Below, piece by piece: positions 17,311 through 25,239 of a stretch of 64,000 nt of DNA. This DNA comes from Methanomassiliicoccaceae archaeon UBA328. GTDB lineage: Archaea; Thermoplasmatota; Thermoplasmata; Methanomassiliicoccales; Methanomethylophilaceae. Within the stretch, counting starts at the first letter, position 1. Each line of letters opens with the position of its first letter. A program made the translations under genes and the position numbers. The stretch lies in assembly GCA_002506905.1 (NCBI GenBank), contig DAYM01000007.1:62001-126000 (forward strand), in the 5' to 3' direction. The notes beneath the pieces are model-generated. The model was not told the origin of the DNA. It saw only the letters and a program-made list of their open reading frames with translations, and made no database searches.

Positions 17311-18548
17311 AACTTCATTCCCCATTCATCAAGAGCTTCTTTGAGCTCGATGTGCGTCTCCGCGTATTTGTTCGGAGCCATTCCGAGACATGCCGCATCA
17401 ACTGCCTGGCACATTCCCATGGCTCCTTTGCGGACGCCACCGGGGTGTCCCGCGACACCGCCTCCGGCCTGTATCTGGATGTTCTTTCCCGCCTCTTCGA
17501 TGAGCTTTCCGACCATTCCGGGGTACACTCCGCCGGAACATACCGGCATGACCGTCTTGTACGGCATCGAAGGGTCGAGACACGCTTCGAGATTGTCGCG
17601 GTCTCCTTTTGCGTTGCCGGTCATCTTTCCGACTCCCAGCGTTCCTATGTGCAGGGCGTCTCCTCCGCACATACGGACCATCTTTGTTATCGCGAGCAGG
17701 GATATTCCGTGGAGCGGATCCTTGGTCATCGCTCCGTGCATGGTCCTGTGGACATGTATAGGTACTTTAATCGAGGGATCCTCTGCGAGGGCCTGGACAG
17801 CTCCGAATCCGCATGTCAGGACATCCACCATCAGCTGTTTTGCACCCCAGCCCTGGACCTTCTCGGCCAGTTCGACGATCTTGTCGCCGTTGGTGCTGAC
17901 GTTGACCGCATGGACCATGTAATGGCCTTCTTCCTTCAGCCTGTCCAGCGCCTCTGCGACGGCTATGGTACGGTCCTCGATGGGACAGAACTTCTGATCC
18001 GTCAGGGTCTCGTCGTCCTTGCTGTTGGTCAGTCCTCCGCTTCCCGCCTCGTAGACGTAAGCTGCGGTCGCCTCAGGATCGAGACCGATCTTCGGTTTGA
18101 CTATCGTCCCCACAAGAGGCTTGTCGGGACGGTGGAGGATCTCCCTCAGACCGTCTGCTCCGAACTTCGGCCCTTTGTACATGGCCCTGATGCCTTTAGA
18201 AAAGGTCACGTCCTCGAGCCTTACCGCCTTGAGGGCATCGAGTCCGAACAGGTTACCCGCGATGACGCTGAGTATCTGCGGAACACCGCCGTTCTCGATG
18301 CTGAAGTCCTCTTCCGGATACTCTATGGTGACCATATCCCCATTGATGTCGATCACTCTGGCACCGTAATTGTCGAAGATGTCCTGAGTGAGTGTGGACA
18401 GTCCTGTCCAGGTTCCCGTGGACTGCTCCGCCGCAATTGCTTCCGCGGCCTTCTTCATGTCCAGGTCCGTGGTCACGCGGTATTTACAGATCACATACTT
18501 GTCCGGATCGGCGGACTCTCCCAAATGCATGTATGAATAGGATTCCAT
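17307..18548 (-). CDS. rbcL: Form III ribulose-1,5-bisphosphate carboxylase
   Basis: Carboxylates ribulose 1,5-bisphosphate to two 3-phosphoglycerates. The 413-residue chain has the catalytic Lys motif TIVKPKIGL (Lys 151/153), the carbamylation motif LTNSKDDE (Lys 177), 'HVHRTMHGAM' and the phosphate-binding 'SGGVYPGM' and 'IQAGGGVAGHPGG'. Active-site residues look intact, and genome context (AMP phosphorylase and R15P isomerase on either side) identifies the archaeal form III. It starts 2 nt after the isomerase stop, with GAGGGAC as ribosome site. Confidence 0.96.
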   Translation of the reverse strand: MESYSYMHLGESADPDKYVICKYRVTTDLDMKKAAEAIAAEQSTGTWTGLSTLTQDIFDNYGARVIDINGDMVTIEYPEEDFSIENGGVPQILSVIAGNLFGLDALKAVRLEDVTFSKGIRAMYKGPKFGADGLREILHRPDKPLVGTIVKPKIGLDPEATAAYVYEAGSGGLTNSKDDETLTDQKFCPIEDRTIAVAEALDRLKEEGHYMVHAVNVSTNGDKIVELAEKVQGWGAKQLMVDVLTCGFGAVQALAEDPSIKVPIHVHRTMHGAMTKDPLHGISLLAITKMVRMCGGDALHIGTLGVGKMTGNAKGDRDNLEACLDPSMPYKTVMPVCSGGVYPGMVGKLIEEAGKNIQIQAGGGVAGHPGGVRKGAMGMCQAVDAACLGMAPNKYAETHIELKEALDEWGMKL

Positions 18549-18550
18549 AA

Positions 18551-19483
18551 TCAGTCCCTCAAATCGAATATTCCGTCTCCGAGCTGTCTTATCATCACGT
18601 CATATACTGCGCCCGGGGAGATCATTCCGACCTCCGTGATGATAGCGTCGATGTATTTTGCGGGCGTAGAGTCGAATACGGGATTGAAGATCTTGACGGA
18701 ATCGCGGATCTCCCCTTCTTTGACAACTTCCTCACACCCCCTCTCTTCTATTGTCACCATATCGCCGAACATCGTCATCGGCGAGAATTTGTACGTCTCG
18801 CTGCACACGTAGAACGGGACACGCGCCTCGTCCGCCGCAAGTGCCAGCTGTGACGTTCCTATCTTATTGACCAACGCTCCGTTGGATGTTATCGTGTCTG
18901 CGCCTACGAAGACCTTGGTGGCCTTCTTCATCACCGTACGGACGGCGCTGTCTATTATCAGGGTGACGTCGATGCCCGCATCGGCAAGCTCGTTGACCGT
19001 CAGGATACCCTGTCTCCACGGACGGGATTCCGTTGCGTAGACGGTGAACTTCTTGCCCTGCCTCTTCGCTTCCTTGAGTATTCCCAAGGCCGCGCTGCTG
19101 TTGCAGTGGGTGAGTACTACATCCCCGTCCTGGATCCTCTTGGCACCGATCTTCGCTATGGTCTCCACCGCCTTCGAGGACATCTCGACGAATGCCGCAG
19201 AGTTGTCTATGACCGATCTCCTGGCACCTTCCATGTCCGAAGCGGAGGATGCGCCCCTCACGGATGCCTGAAGGCCGTTCCAAAGCGATACGGCGGTGGG
19301 CCTTGATGCAAGAAGCTCCTCCCTGGCCATATCGAGGTCCCTGAGGAAATCCTCCTTTGAACCTCCGTTGTAGCCTTCCGCGAACTTCCCGAGGGCCGAT
19401 GCCCCGGCACGGGCTATCCTGCCTGCGCCGCGAATGCGCATATCCTTTATCGAAGCAGCTGTCTCTGCTATTACATCTGACAC
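18551..19483 (-). CDS. Ribose-1,5-bisphosphate isomerase
   Basis: Isomerises ribose 1,5-bisphosphate to ribulose 1,5-bisphosphate; eIF2B-alpha/MtnA-like family. Features: 'MRIRGAGRIARAG' near the N-terminus, 'VVLTHCNSSAALG' with the catalytic Cys, 'VFVGADTITSNGALVNKIGT' with the catalytic Asp. The frame opens at an ATG at 19504, but that ATG lies inside or next to a TATA-like box (19506-19515). The GTG at 19483 lies about 27 nt downstream and gives an N-terminus matching characterised homologues, so I chose it. First gene of the AMP-pathway operon. Confidence 0.93.
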   Translation of the reverse strand: MSDVIAETAASIKDMRIRGAGRIARAGASALGKFAEGYNGGSKEDFLRDLDMAREELLASRPTAVSLWNGLQASVRGASSASDMEGARRSVIDNSAAFVEMSSKAVETIAKIGAKRIQDGDVVLTHCNSSAALGILKEAKRQGKKFTVYATESRPWRQGILTVNELADAGIDVTLIIDSAVRTVMKKATKVFVGADTITSNGALVNKIGTSQLALAADEARVPFYVCSETYKFSPMTMFGDMVTIEERGCEEVVKEGEIRDSVKIFNPVFDSTPAKYIDAIITEVGMISPGAVYDVMIRQLGDGIFDLRD

Positions 19484-19610
19484 GCGATGAGCATAGGCTT
19501 GCATAGATTAAATACTGTGCATATGCGAAGTTCTTCAGAAACGGAATGACGTTCAGCCATTCTCGGCAGCTGATCCGACTTTCCCCGCCCTATGGGGCCA
19601 ACGGTCCCTT

Positions 19611-19991
19611 TCAGTTCACGCCCGGCAGGGATCCGGATGCGATCACATCGTAACCGCCGTCGATTGTGAACGTTTTCAATGAACTGTATGCTTCCAGACA
19701 CTCCCGGACCTCATCCGAAAATATCAGGGCCTTCCCCGTAACGAACCTTTCCCGACCGTAATAGAGCATCATGCGTTTCACGATCTCATCGGCGGTCAGA
19801 TCGCCATCGAACGCCTTTGCGGCCTCTCTGTCATCGTTGAGATTGACCTCGATGAAATTCTCATATTCTTTACCGAACTCTCTGACGATGAAGGTCTTGC
19901 CTACCTGTCTCTGTCCGCTTATTACGAGGCATTTGTGTCTGCGGCCCTTCCATTCCAGGAGATCGGAATAGATCTTACGCTCAAGTATAGA
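19611..19991 (-). pseudogene. N-terminal remnant of an AAA (AAA_14-type) ATPase
   Basis: Open frame of about 126 codons without a usable start codon: a TGA lies at 19992-19994, just before the family N-terminus 'LERKIYSDLLEW'. It keeps Walker A (SGQRQVGKT) and the SGSL motif, then stops at TGA right after SGSLPGVN, where the family normally continues for about 300 residues. It is the same family as the broken gene at 13633-14978, but clearly divergent in sequence. Probably a decaying fragment. Confidence 0.82.
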
Positions 19992-20081
19992 TCATAAAGT
20001 ATTTTGGGACTGTTTGTAGATTTCTGCAAAAAGTCCCTGGGAATAATTGCATAAAATTACAATTTGTCCCAAATTATTTCA

Positions 20082-21494
20082 TTATCGGTCTGATTCGCAA
20101 CGGTCCTTCCCGTCACGCACCGCGAACGATATGACCGCCACGGCAATGACCATAAGGGTGCATATCACAGCTGTGGGAACGAATCCGTCCAGCATCATCG
20201 ATGACGTGACATCGGAGATGTTTATCCCTCCGGAACCGGAGAATAAAGTGAACAGTGTTGCGGCCAGAGCGGTACCTACCGCACCGCCTACGTAGTATGC
20301 CTCGTTGGTCAATGAGGATGCCATGTCCCTCTCGTCTCCTGCGTGCTCCACAAGACGGGATGCCATGGGCCCTCCTACGAATGCCCATCCCAATCCCATC
20401 GGCACCATTATTACGAGGAACATCCCGAATGTCATGTTTCCCGCGAAGATGGCCAGCAGACCGAAAGCAACAGCCGTCACCAGACCGGCGGTCACGCAGA
20501 ACCACTTCCTTCCCTTCCTGTCGGACATCCGGCCGATCGGCATACCGAAGGCGGCGGTTATCAGCGCCGATATCAGGAGGAATGTTCCCACCGTGAGCGG
20601 AGACATTCCCATACAGATCTGACCGAAGAACGGCAGAAGGTAGAACAGCCCCATGTAGGCCATGTTCATCATCATCAGACAGATGAATATCGCGACGAAA
20701 TCCGAACGGGCGAACATACCCAATCTGAGAAGGGGGCGCTCCTTTCCGCGCTCTGCCCTTACGAACAATATTAGAAGTGCCAGACACAGTATCGCGGCGA
20801 TGATCGTGAACGTTCTCATGCCGCTCTGGGATACTGTCTCCACGGCGAACGTTCCCAGGACTATCGCCGAACAGAGCAATACGGTCCCAGGCACATCGAG
20901 ATGTATCTTCCCGCCTTTCTCCGAGGATCCGGGAACGGCCTTCAGCATCAGGGGGGCGACGAGGAGCCCGATCGGTACGTTGATCAGGAAGATCCAAGGC
21001 CATGTCGTATACTCCGCAATGAAACCGCCGATCGCGGGGCCTATCGCAAAACCGAATGATGCTCCGATGGTGACAATGGAAAGCCCGAAGCCCAGTTTCG
21101 CAACGGGCAGGTGCTCGGTACAGCACATGGGTCCGGAGGCCGCCATCATCGCTGCCCCGACGGCCTGCACGGCCCTGGAGACGATAAGGAGTTCGAAAGA
21201 GAACGAAAGGCCGCAGAACAGGGAACCGAGGGTGAATACGGCAAGACCTACGGCCATCACCTTCCTGACGCCGATGTCGGCGGCTATCCTCGCGAATGCG
21301 ACCAGAGTTCCCGCGAGAACCATCATGTATGTTATCGAGACCCAGGACACGGTAGCGGTATCGACGGAGAATCCGGAACCGATCTCCGGGAGAACAACAT
21401 TGACGATACTGGCATCCAGACCGTCCATGAATGTTGCCGCGAATACAACGATCAACATCATTGCCGTGTGTCTGCCGTCGAGGACCTTGGCCAT
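20082..21494 (-). CDS. MFS drug/multidrug exporter, DHA2 (EmrB/QacA-like) family
   Basis: A 470-residue transporter with about 14 hydrophobic helices. The first helices contain 'FMDGLDASIVNVVLPEIG', the DHA2 motif, and 'FARIAADIGVRKVM' resembles the MFS loop 2-3 motif; helix 5 has 'GFAIGPAIGGFIAEYTTWPWIFLINVPIG'. Substrate unknown, likely efflux of a toxic compound. The frame opens at 21626, but the ATG at 21494 fits the family start and lies about 26 nt after a TATA-like box (21515-21523), which suggests a leaderless message. A small membrane ORF and a duplicated palindrome lie just upstream. Confidence 0.9.
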   Translation of the reverse strand: MAKVLDGRHTAMMLIVVFAATFMDGLDASIVNVVLPEIGSGFSVDTATVSWVSITYMMVLAGTLVAFARIAADIGVRKVMAVGLAVFTLGSLFCGLSFSFELLIVSRAVQAVGAAMMAASGPMCCTEHLPVAKLGFGLSIVTIGASFGFAIGPAIGGFIAEYTTWPWIFLINVPIGLLVAPLMLKAVPGSSEKGGKIHLDVPGTVLLCSAIVLGTFAVETVSQSGMRTFTIIAAILCLALLILFVRAERGKERPLLRLGMFARSDFVAIFICLMMMNMAYMGLFYLLPFFGQICMGMSPLTVGTFLLISALITAAFGMPIGRMSDRKGRKWFCVTAGLVTAVAFGLLAIFAGNMTFGMFLVIMVPMGLGWAFVGGPMASRLVEHAGDERDMASSLTNEAYYVGGAVGTALAATLFTLFSGSGGINISDVTSSMMLDGFVPTAVICTLMVIAVAVISFAVRDGKDRCESDR

Positions 21495-21550
21495 AACGGC
21501 AGTGATGGCCGTGCCCGATATAACGATTACTGAATGATCTGTCGGAATTA

Positions 21551-21838
21551 TCAACGATGGCGCAGATAATAAATAACTCCGAGAACCAGGACGAAGATCG
21601 CAACGATCACAACGATAATGATCCAAATATGCGATCCGTCACCTGCAGCAGTCTGTGAACTAAATGGTTCACGATTATTTTTGTGAACTAAATGGTTCAC
21701 AACATTACAATTTCGTTTCTCGGCGAACTTGAGAGGATCGCCTATATCTGTGTGCTGCGAACACCCGCGTAACAATAACGGCCTCAGCCGACAGTTAGCG
21801 CTCACGGCCTTAAGCATTCCATAGCACCTTTCTTTCAA
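21551..21838 (-). CDS. Small C-terminal-anchor membrane ORF, unknown
   Basis: The frame gives up to 95 residues. Only the last 35 look protein-like: a short polar stretch, then a strong transmembrane helix (IWIIIVVIVAIFVLVLGVIYYL) and the basic end RHR. This resembles the C-terminal membrane anchor of a surface protein. The upstream part is unconvincing and overlaps two copies of an 18-bp palindrome, so the gene may start at GTG 21700 or 21672, or it may be the 3' remnant of a larger gene. Confidence 0.4.
   Translation of the reverse strand: MKERCYGMLKAVSANCRLRPLLLRGCSQHTDIGDPLKFAEKRNCNVVNHLVHKNNREPFSSQTAAGDGSHIWIIIVVIVAIFVLVLGVIYYLRHR
21655..21700. promoter_or_regulatory. Two identical 18-bp palindromes, candidate operator
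   Basis: GTGAACTAAATGGTTCAC occurs at 21655-21672 and again at 21683-21700. Each copy has perfect 6-bp arms (GTGAAC/GTTCAC) around a 6-bp spacer; the copies are 28 bp apart, close to an integral number of helical turns only if the DNA is slightly distorted. The site lies about 160-210 bp upstream of the exporter start and inside the 5' part of the small ORF. Confidence 0.55.
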
Positions 21839-22035
21839 CTTAAAATCTAGAATTATGCCCGATTATTCTAAGAAATGACCTTACGGGTTTACTCTGACAT
21901 TTCCTATCTATCTGGATAGACAGCGTTCGGTGATTTGTGAAGAAATATGCCTTCATATTGAGAGGAGAATATATTCAATGGTCTCAACTCCCACAATAGA
22001 CTTATTTCCAGACATAATTACTAGATTGTTATGAA
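21839..22035. other. Non-coding stretch between accessory fragments
   Basis: AT-rich DNA with no credible gene. It contains one short inverted repeat (TCTATC-TG-GATAGA, 21907-21920) and a GAGAGGAG ribosome-site-like sequence before an 18-codon frame that I do not consider a gene. Confidence 0.5.
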
Positions 22036-22193
22036 AAATACAGGCCGCGGAGAATCTCAAGAGACTTGCCGATACCGTAGATGTGAGATCTACCGGAAAA
22101 CCGCCTTTCCTGGCCGTATTGACCGGAACAGAATACGCATACAGGCGCGAGGACGGGATCTATGTCGTTCCCATCGGCTGTCTGAGGCCTTGA
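22036..22193 (+). pseudogene. C-terminal remnant of an AAA-family ATPase
   Basis: About 52 codons ending 'FLAVLTGTEYAYRREDG' and 'VVPIGCLRP', the characteristic extreme C-terminus of the archaeal/bacterial AAA-DUF4143-type ATPases. A TGA at 22033-22035 closes the frame upstream and there is no start. The rest of the gene is missing. Ends at TGA. Confidence 0.72.
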
Positions 22194-22281
22194 CAGACAT
22201 CCCTGCCTCCGGACCGTCCCATCCCCGGAACCCCCTCTCCGGCTCACTACATATTTATCATTCCAACGAATACCGTTGGTC

Positions 22282-23787
22282 ATGGCAGGCAAGAAACGTC
22301 TTAGAATGAGAGGCGTAAAACAGACGCCCAAAAGACTTGAGGAAGAGATCCTCAGCCGCGCGAGAACCATCGCCGATGATCCCAGTGTCCTCAGGCCCAT
22401 GTGTGCCGGAAACTGCAGGAAATGCGCTTTCGACAAGACCTTCAAGGACATCAACAACATCACGAAGTACAAGAGGGACGAGGAAGCACTTCTCAAACTT
22501 GCCTCCAGAGGGAGCGACGACATCGCCAAAGCATACGCGGGTACGATCTCACTTGCCGCAGCCGGAAAGATCCCCATGCTTGCAACTGCCACGTTGGCCG
22601 GGGAGAAGGTACCGTTCGCCGTAAGGGGCGCCGTAGGCAACGATAAACTGATCGGCTGCCAGTATTACAACGACCCCAGGATCAGGCTGCTCCTTTACAA
22701 CCAATTCATAAAAAGGAACAAACTCCACCTTTACTCGTTCGAAGACGGACTTGTATGTTCCGACAGACCCAACATGCCCGAGGACTACCTCTATGAGACG
22801 TTCTGGGACACTCCTTACGAATTCAAAGACGACGGACTTCAATGCAGCCACGAATCATCGGCCGTGCTGGAGATCAAGATCAAGTCCCTCAATGAGACGA
22901 TCAGCATCTGCAGCGACTGTGCCAGAGATGTATCCACCGTGCAATATCTCATTGCCAAGATGTGCGCCGTCGACCCCTTGGACGATCTCGAGGTCAGGAT
23001 CGTACACAAATTCCATTCCGAAGGGGAAAGCGGGGAAGTGAAGATCGAAGGCGAGAAACTCAGGGAATATGTCGGAGGAAAACTGAATGACAGGACCCTC
23101 ATCGGAAGCGTCAAGAAGGAAAAACTCGGAAACCTGAAAAGCTCCGAAACGTCCACGTACATAGTCGGCACCAAGAACTACGGTTCCGATACCGAATCGT
23201 TCCTTAATGCGCTCAGCGGTCCGGAAGAGCTCAGGAAGACTCTCGGAAAATTCCTGGACAAACATTCCAGATCGATAATCATCAGGAACGGAAAACTTTC
23301 CGAGGCCGTGACTGCCCTGTGGGAAGAGGATTGGAGAGAGCTTATCGCCGCCCACACGTCGGATAAGATAGCATCGGAATACCATGAACGTCCCAGATCG
23401 TCGAATGAGATCGTACTTGAGGAAGCTCAGAGGAAATTCATGTCCGCGGACGTTGTTGCCAGCCTCCCGGTCTTCAGCAGACCCAAACCCGTGACAAGAC
23501 TTGCGGATACGCTTGCAAAGGCCGCCAAGGTCAACGGCCTGGAATATGTGCTCAAGATGCTTGAGAGCGAAGCACTGAAAAGCCCTAACGAGCGTGCTGT
23601 CGCCGCGGCTTTCGTATTGGCGTGCGACAAGAATGCCAAACCGCCGATCAATCTGTCCGCGAGCGAGAAGGAGTTCACACAATTCCTGGTTCCTTTCGCA
23701 CAGGCCGTCATAGACGCCCGGGGCGAGAAATACAGGGATGCCATGAACACTCTGCTCACTGCCAGCAGTTCCGGGGAATCCGTCTGA
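22282..23787 (+). CDS. Conserved-looking protein of unknown function with Cys motifs
   Basis: A 501-residue soluble protein that I do not recognise. The N-terminus is very basic (AGKKRLRMRGVKQTPKRLEEE), followed by a Cys cluster CAGNCRKCAFDK (about residues 38-49), and a second Cys group in the middle ('LQCSHESS' and 'ICSDCARD'), which together could bind zinc or an Fe-S cluster. The C-terminal 100 residues are helical. ATG 22282 lies about 27 nt after a TATA-like box (22250-22258), so it is probably leaderless; a TTG at 22276 is an alternative. It is isolated between ATPase remnants, but its codon use is ordinary and the frame is intact. Confidence 0.8.
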   Translation: MAGKKRLRMRGVKQTPKRLEEEILSRARTIADDPSVLRPMCAGNCRKCAFDKTFKDINNITKYKRDEEALLKLASRGSDDIAKAYAGTISLAAAGKIPMLATATLAGEKVPFAVRGAVGNDKLIGCQYYNDPRIRLLLYNQFIKRNKLHLYSFEDGLVCSDRPNMPEDYLYETFWDTPYEFKDDGLQCSHESSAVLEIKIKSLNETISICSDCARDVSTVQYLIAKMCAVDPLDDLEVRIVHKFHSEGESGEVKIEGEKLREYVGGKLNDRTLIGSVKKEKLGNLKSSETSTYIVGTKNYGSDTESFLNALSGPEELRKTLGKFLDKHSRSIIIRNGKLSEAVTALWEEDWRELIAAHTSDKIASEYHERPRSSNEIVLEEAQRKFMSADVVASLPVFSRPKPVTRLADTLAKAAKVNGLEYVLKMLESEALKSPNERAVAAAFVLACDKNAKPPINLSASEKEFTQFLVPFAQAVIDARGEKYRDAMNTLLTASSSGESV

Positions 23788-23931
23788 TAACGGTTCTCCG
23801 GACGGCTCCTTCCTTTTCCTGTCGGCATTTTTTGACTATTGAAAAATCCGAAAACGTTGCAGTCAGTTACACGAAATCGTTATAATGAATTGCATGAAAA
23901 CGTTATAGTCTGCAACAGACACACACGGACA

Positions 23932-24045
23932 ATGACGACGCTGACCCCACAGGGATACAGGAACAGGCTTATCGACAGTACGGTCGAAGATTATCTCAAA
24001 GCATTCGGAGCCGTCAGTATCCGCGGCCCGACGGCGTATTCGTGA
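23932..24045 (+). pseudogene. N-terminal remnant of an AAA/DUF4143-type ATPase
   Basis: 37 codons, 'LTPQGYRNRLIDSTVEDYLKAFGAVSIRGP', match the N-terminus of the DUF4143-type ATPases up to the residues just before Walker A, and then end at TGA. A TATA-like box (23901-23908) lies about 28 nt upstream of the ATG, so the fragment still has its promoter. The rest of the gene has been lost. Confidence 0.75.
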
Positions 24046-24112
24046 TACCTATAACGATTCTGAGGGACTGACCGCGCCGTATCATTACTCCATTAACGGT
24101 CAGTACTGCTGT

Positions 24113-24159
24113 TTATAATGTACAATTTACGATAATTATTATGATTTTGTACATTATAA
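24113..24159. promoter_or_regulatory. 13-bp perfect inverted repeat in an AT-rich intergenic region
   Basis: TTATAATGTACAA (24113-24125) and its exact complement (24147-24159) flank a 21-nt AT-rich spacer. It lies between the ATPase remnant and the convergent taw2 gene. The inner TTTTGTACA sequence also occurs upstream of gdhA. It may be an operator or, as RNA, a weak AU hairpin; it lacks the GC content of a terminator. Confidence 0.5.
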
Positions 24160-24194
24160 GCGACAGGACCGCTCCAAGCATCGGCTTCGGCATC

Positions 24195-25220
24195 TCATAA
24201 GATGCGGACATCCGCAACATAATGGGAAACAGAGGGTGCGAATGATTTCACTTCGCGGACCATCTCCACCCTGAACCCTTCCCTGCCGCACGCGCGCGTG
24301 AAGATCTCTTCTATCTTTTCTTTGTATTCGTGAACATAGAAGGTATCGTGATAGTGTATGATCCCGCCCTTCTTGATCATCTTCAATGCCTTCGGCAGGA
24401 ATTCGGATGTCCTCTGAACATATCCCATGAGAATGCGGTCTGCGAAATGGGCACCCAAAAGCGCACGGTTGTCTGCCAGGATCGGTATGACGATGTCACC
24501 GACATCGTTGATCTCTATATTCTTCACCAGAAAACAATACGAATCGGGATTCTTCTCGCACGCGAATATCCTTCTGGCGCCGGAATATTTTGCCAACGGA
24601 AGTGTGAAGTACCCGATGCCCGCGAACATGTCCACAACGATCTCTCCAGTACAGTCCTGCTCCCTCATGCGGTATCTCTCGTCTGTGTTCCCGGATGCGA
24701 ACATCACCTTGCTGACGTCGAAGAAATATCTGATGCCGTTCTCCAGCCTGACGGATTCCGTACCCGTCCCGTAGATGACCTCCATGCTGGGCCTGCGGAA
24801 CTCTCCGGATACTCCGTGCGAGTCCACGCATACGGTATCGACCTCCAGGATCTTCGCGTACACTCTGCCGATGCGCTCTTTGTACGGATCGCACTTGGGA
24901 TCCATCTTCAGAACGACGATGCTGCCCACATACTCCCATTTCATCGGAAGTGCGGATCTGATGTCTTCGGGGAGATCGGACATCTCTTCCATTATGCGTT
25001 CCTGAGGGGACCTTCTTTCCAAAGTGTATGCGGGACCTTCGGTCAGTTCATACCCCATTTGAATAAAACGGTCTTCCCGGCCTTCGGCGACGGGGACGAG
25101 CCTGAATGCGTCCTCCTTGGCTATCTTGGCGGAACGGTCGATGAGTTCGAGTTTGAGAAAATTGGGAATTGCCTCGGGGGCTTCGGATACGGGGATCTTC
25201 GCAAATGTGACGACCCTCAT
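24195..25220 (-). CDS. taw2: tRNA wybutosine-synthesis Taw2-like / Trm5-like methyltransferase-fold enzyme
   Basis: A 341-residue protein with a Trm5/TYW2 family layout: an N-terminal domain, then a Rossmann SAM-binding core ('VVDMFAGIGYFTLPLAKYSGA'). The block 'ENGIRYFFDVSKVMFASGNTDERYRM' is shared by Trm5 and TYW2, but 'GYVQRTSEFLPKALKMIKKGGIIHYH' resembles Taw2/TYW2 more than Trm5, which normally shows an N-L/P-P motif. Taw2 transfers an aminocarboxypropyl group from SAM to the tRNA-Phe wybutosine intermediate. It is the last gene of the TFS-PCNA-transketolase-transaldolase array, 19 nt after transaldolase. Confidence 0.8.
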   Translation of the reverse strand: MRVVTFAKIPVSEAPEAIPNFLKLELIDRSAKIAKEDAFRLVPVAEGREDRFIQMGYELTEGPAYTLERRSPQERIMEEMSDLPEDIRSALPMKWEYVGSIVVLKMDPKCDPYKERIGRVYAKILEVDTVCVDSHGVSGEFRRPSMEVIYGTGTESVRLENGIRYFFDVSKVMFASGNTDERYRMREQDCTGEIVVDMFAGIGYFTLPLAKYSGARRIFACEKNPDSYCFLVKNIEINDVGDIVIPILADNRALLGAHFADRILMGYVQRTSEFLPKALKMIKKGGIIHYHDTFYVHEYKEKIEEIFTRACGREGFRVEMVREVKSFAPSVSHYVADVRIL

Positions 25221-25239
25221 ATCCTCGGCCCCGTCGGTA

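Noticed and set aside
19504..19515. ATG at 19504 as start of the ribose-1,5-bisphosphate isomerase
   Set aside because: It lies next to the TATA-like box; the GTG at 19483 is at the proper distance and gives the family N-terminus.
21979..22035. 18-codon ORF with a GAGAGGAG site upstream
   Set aside because: Too short, no similarity and no partner; not supported as a gene.
24286..24304. GCGCGCG tract inside taw2
   Set aside because: It is coding sequence for the Taw2-like C-terminus, so I did not count it with the intergenic GC tracts.
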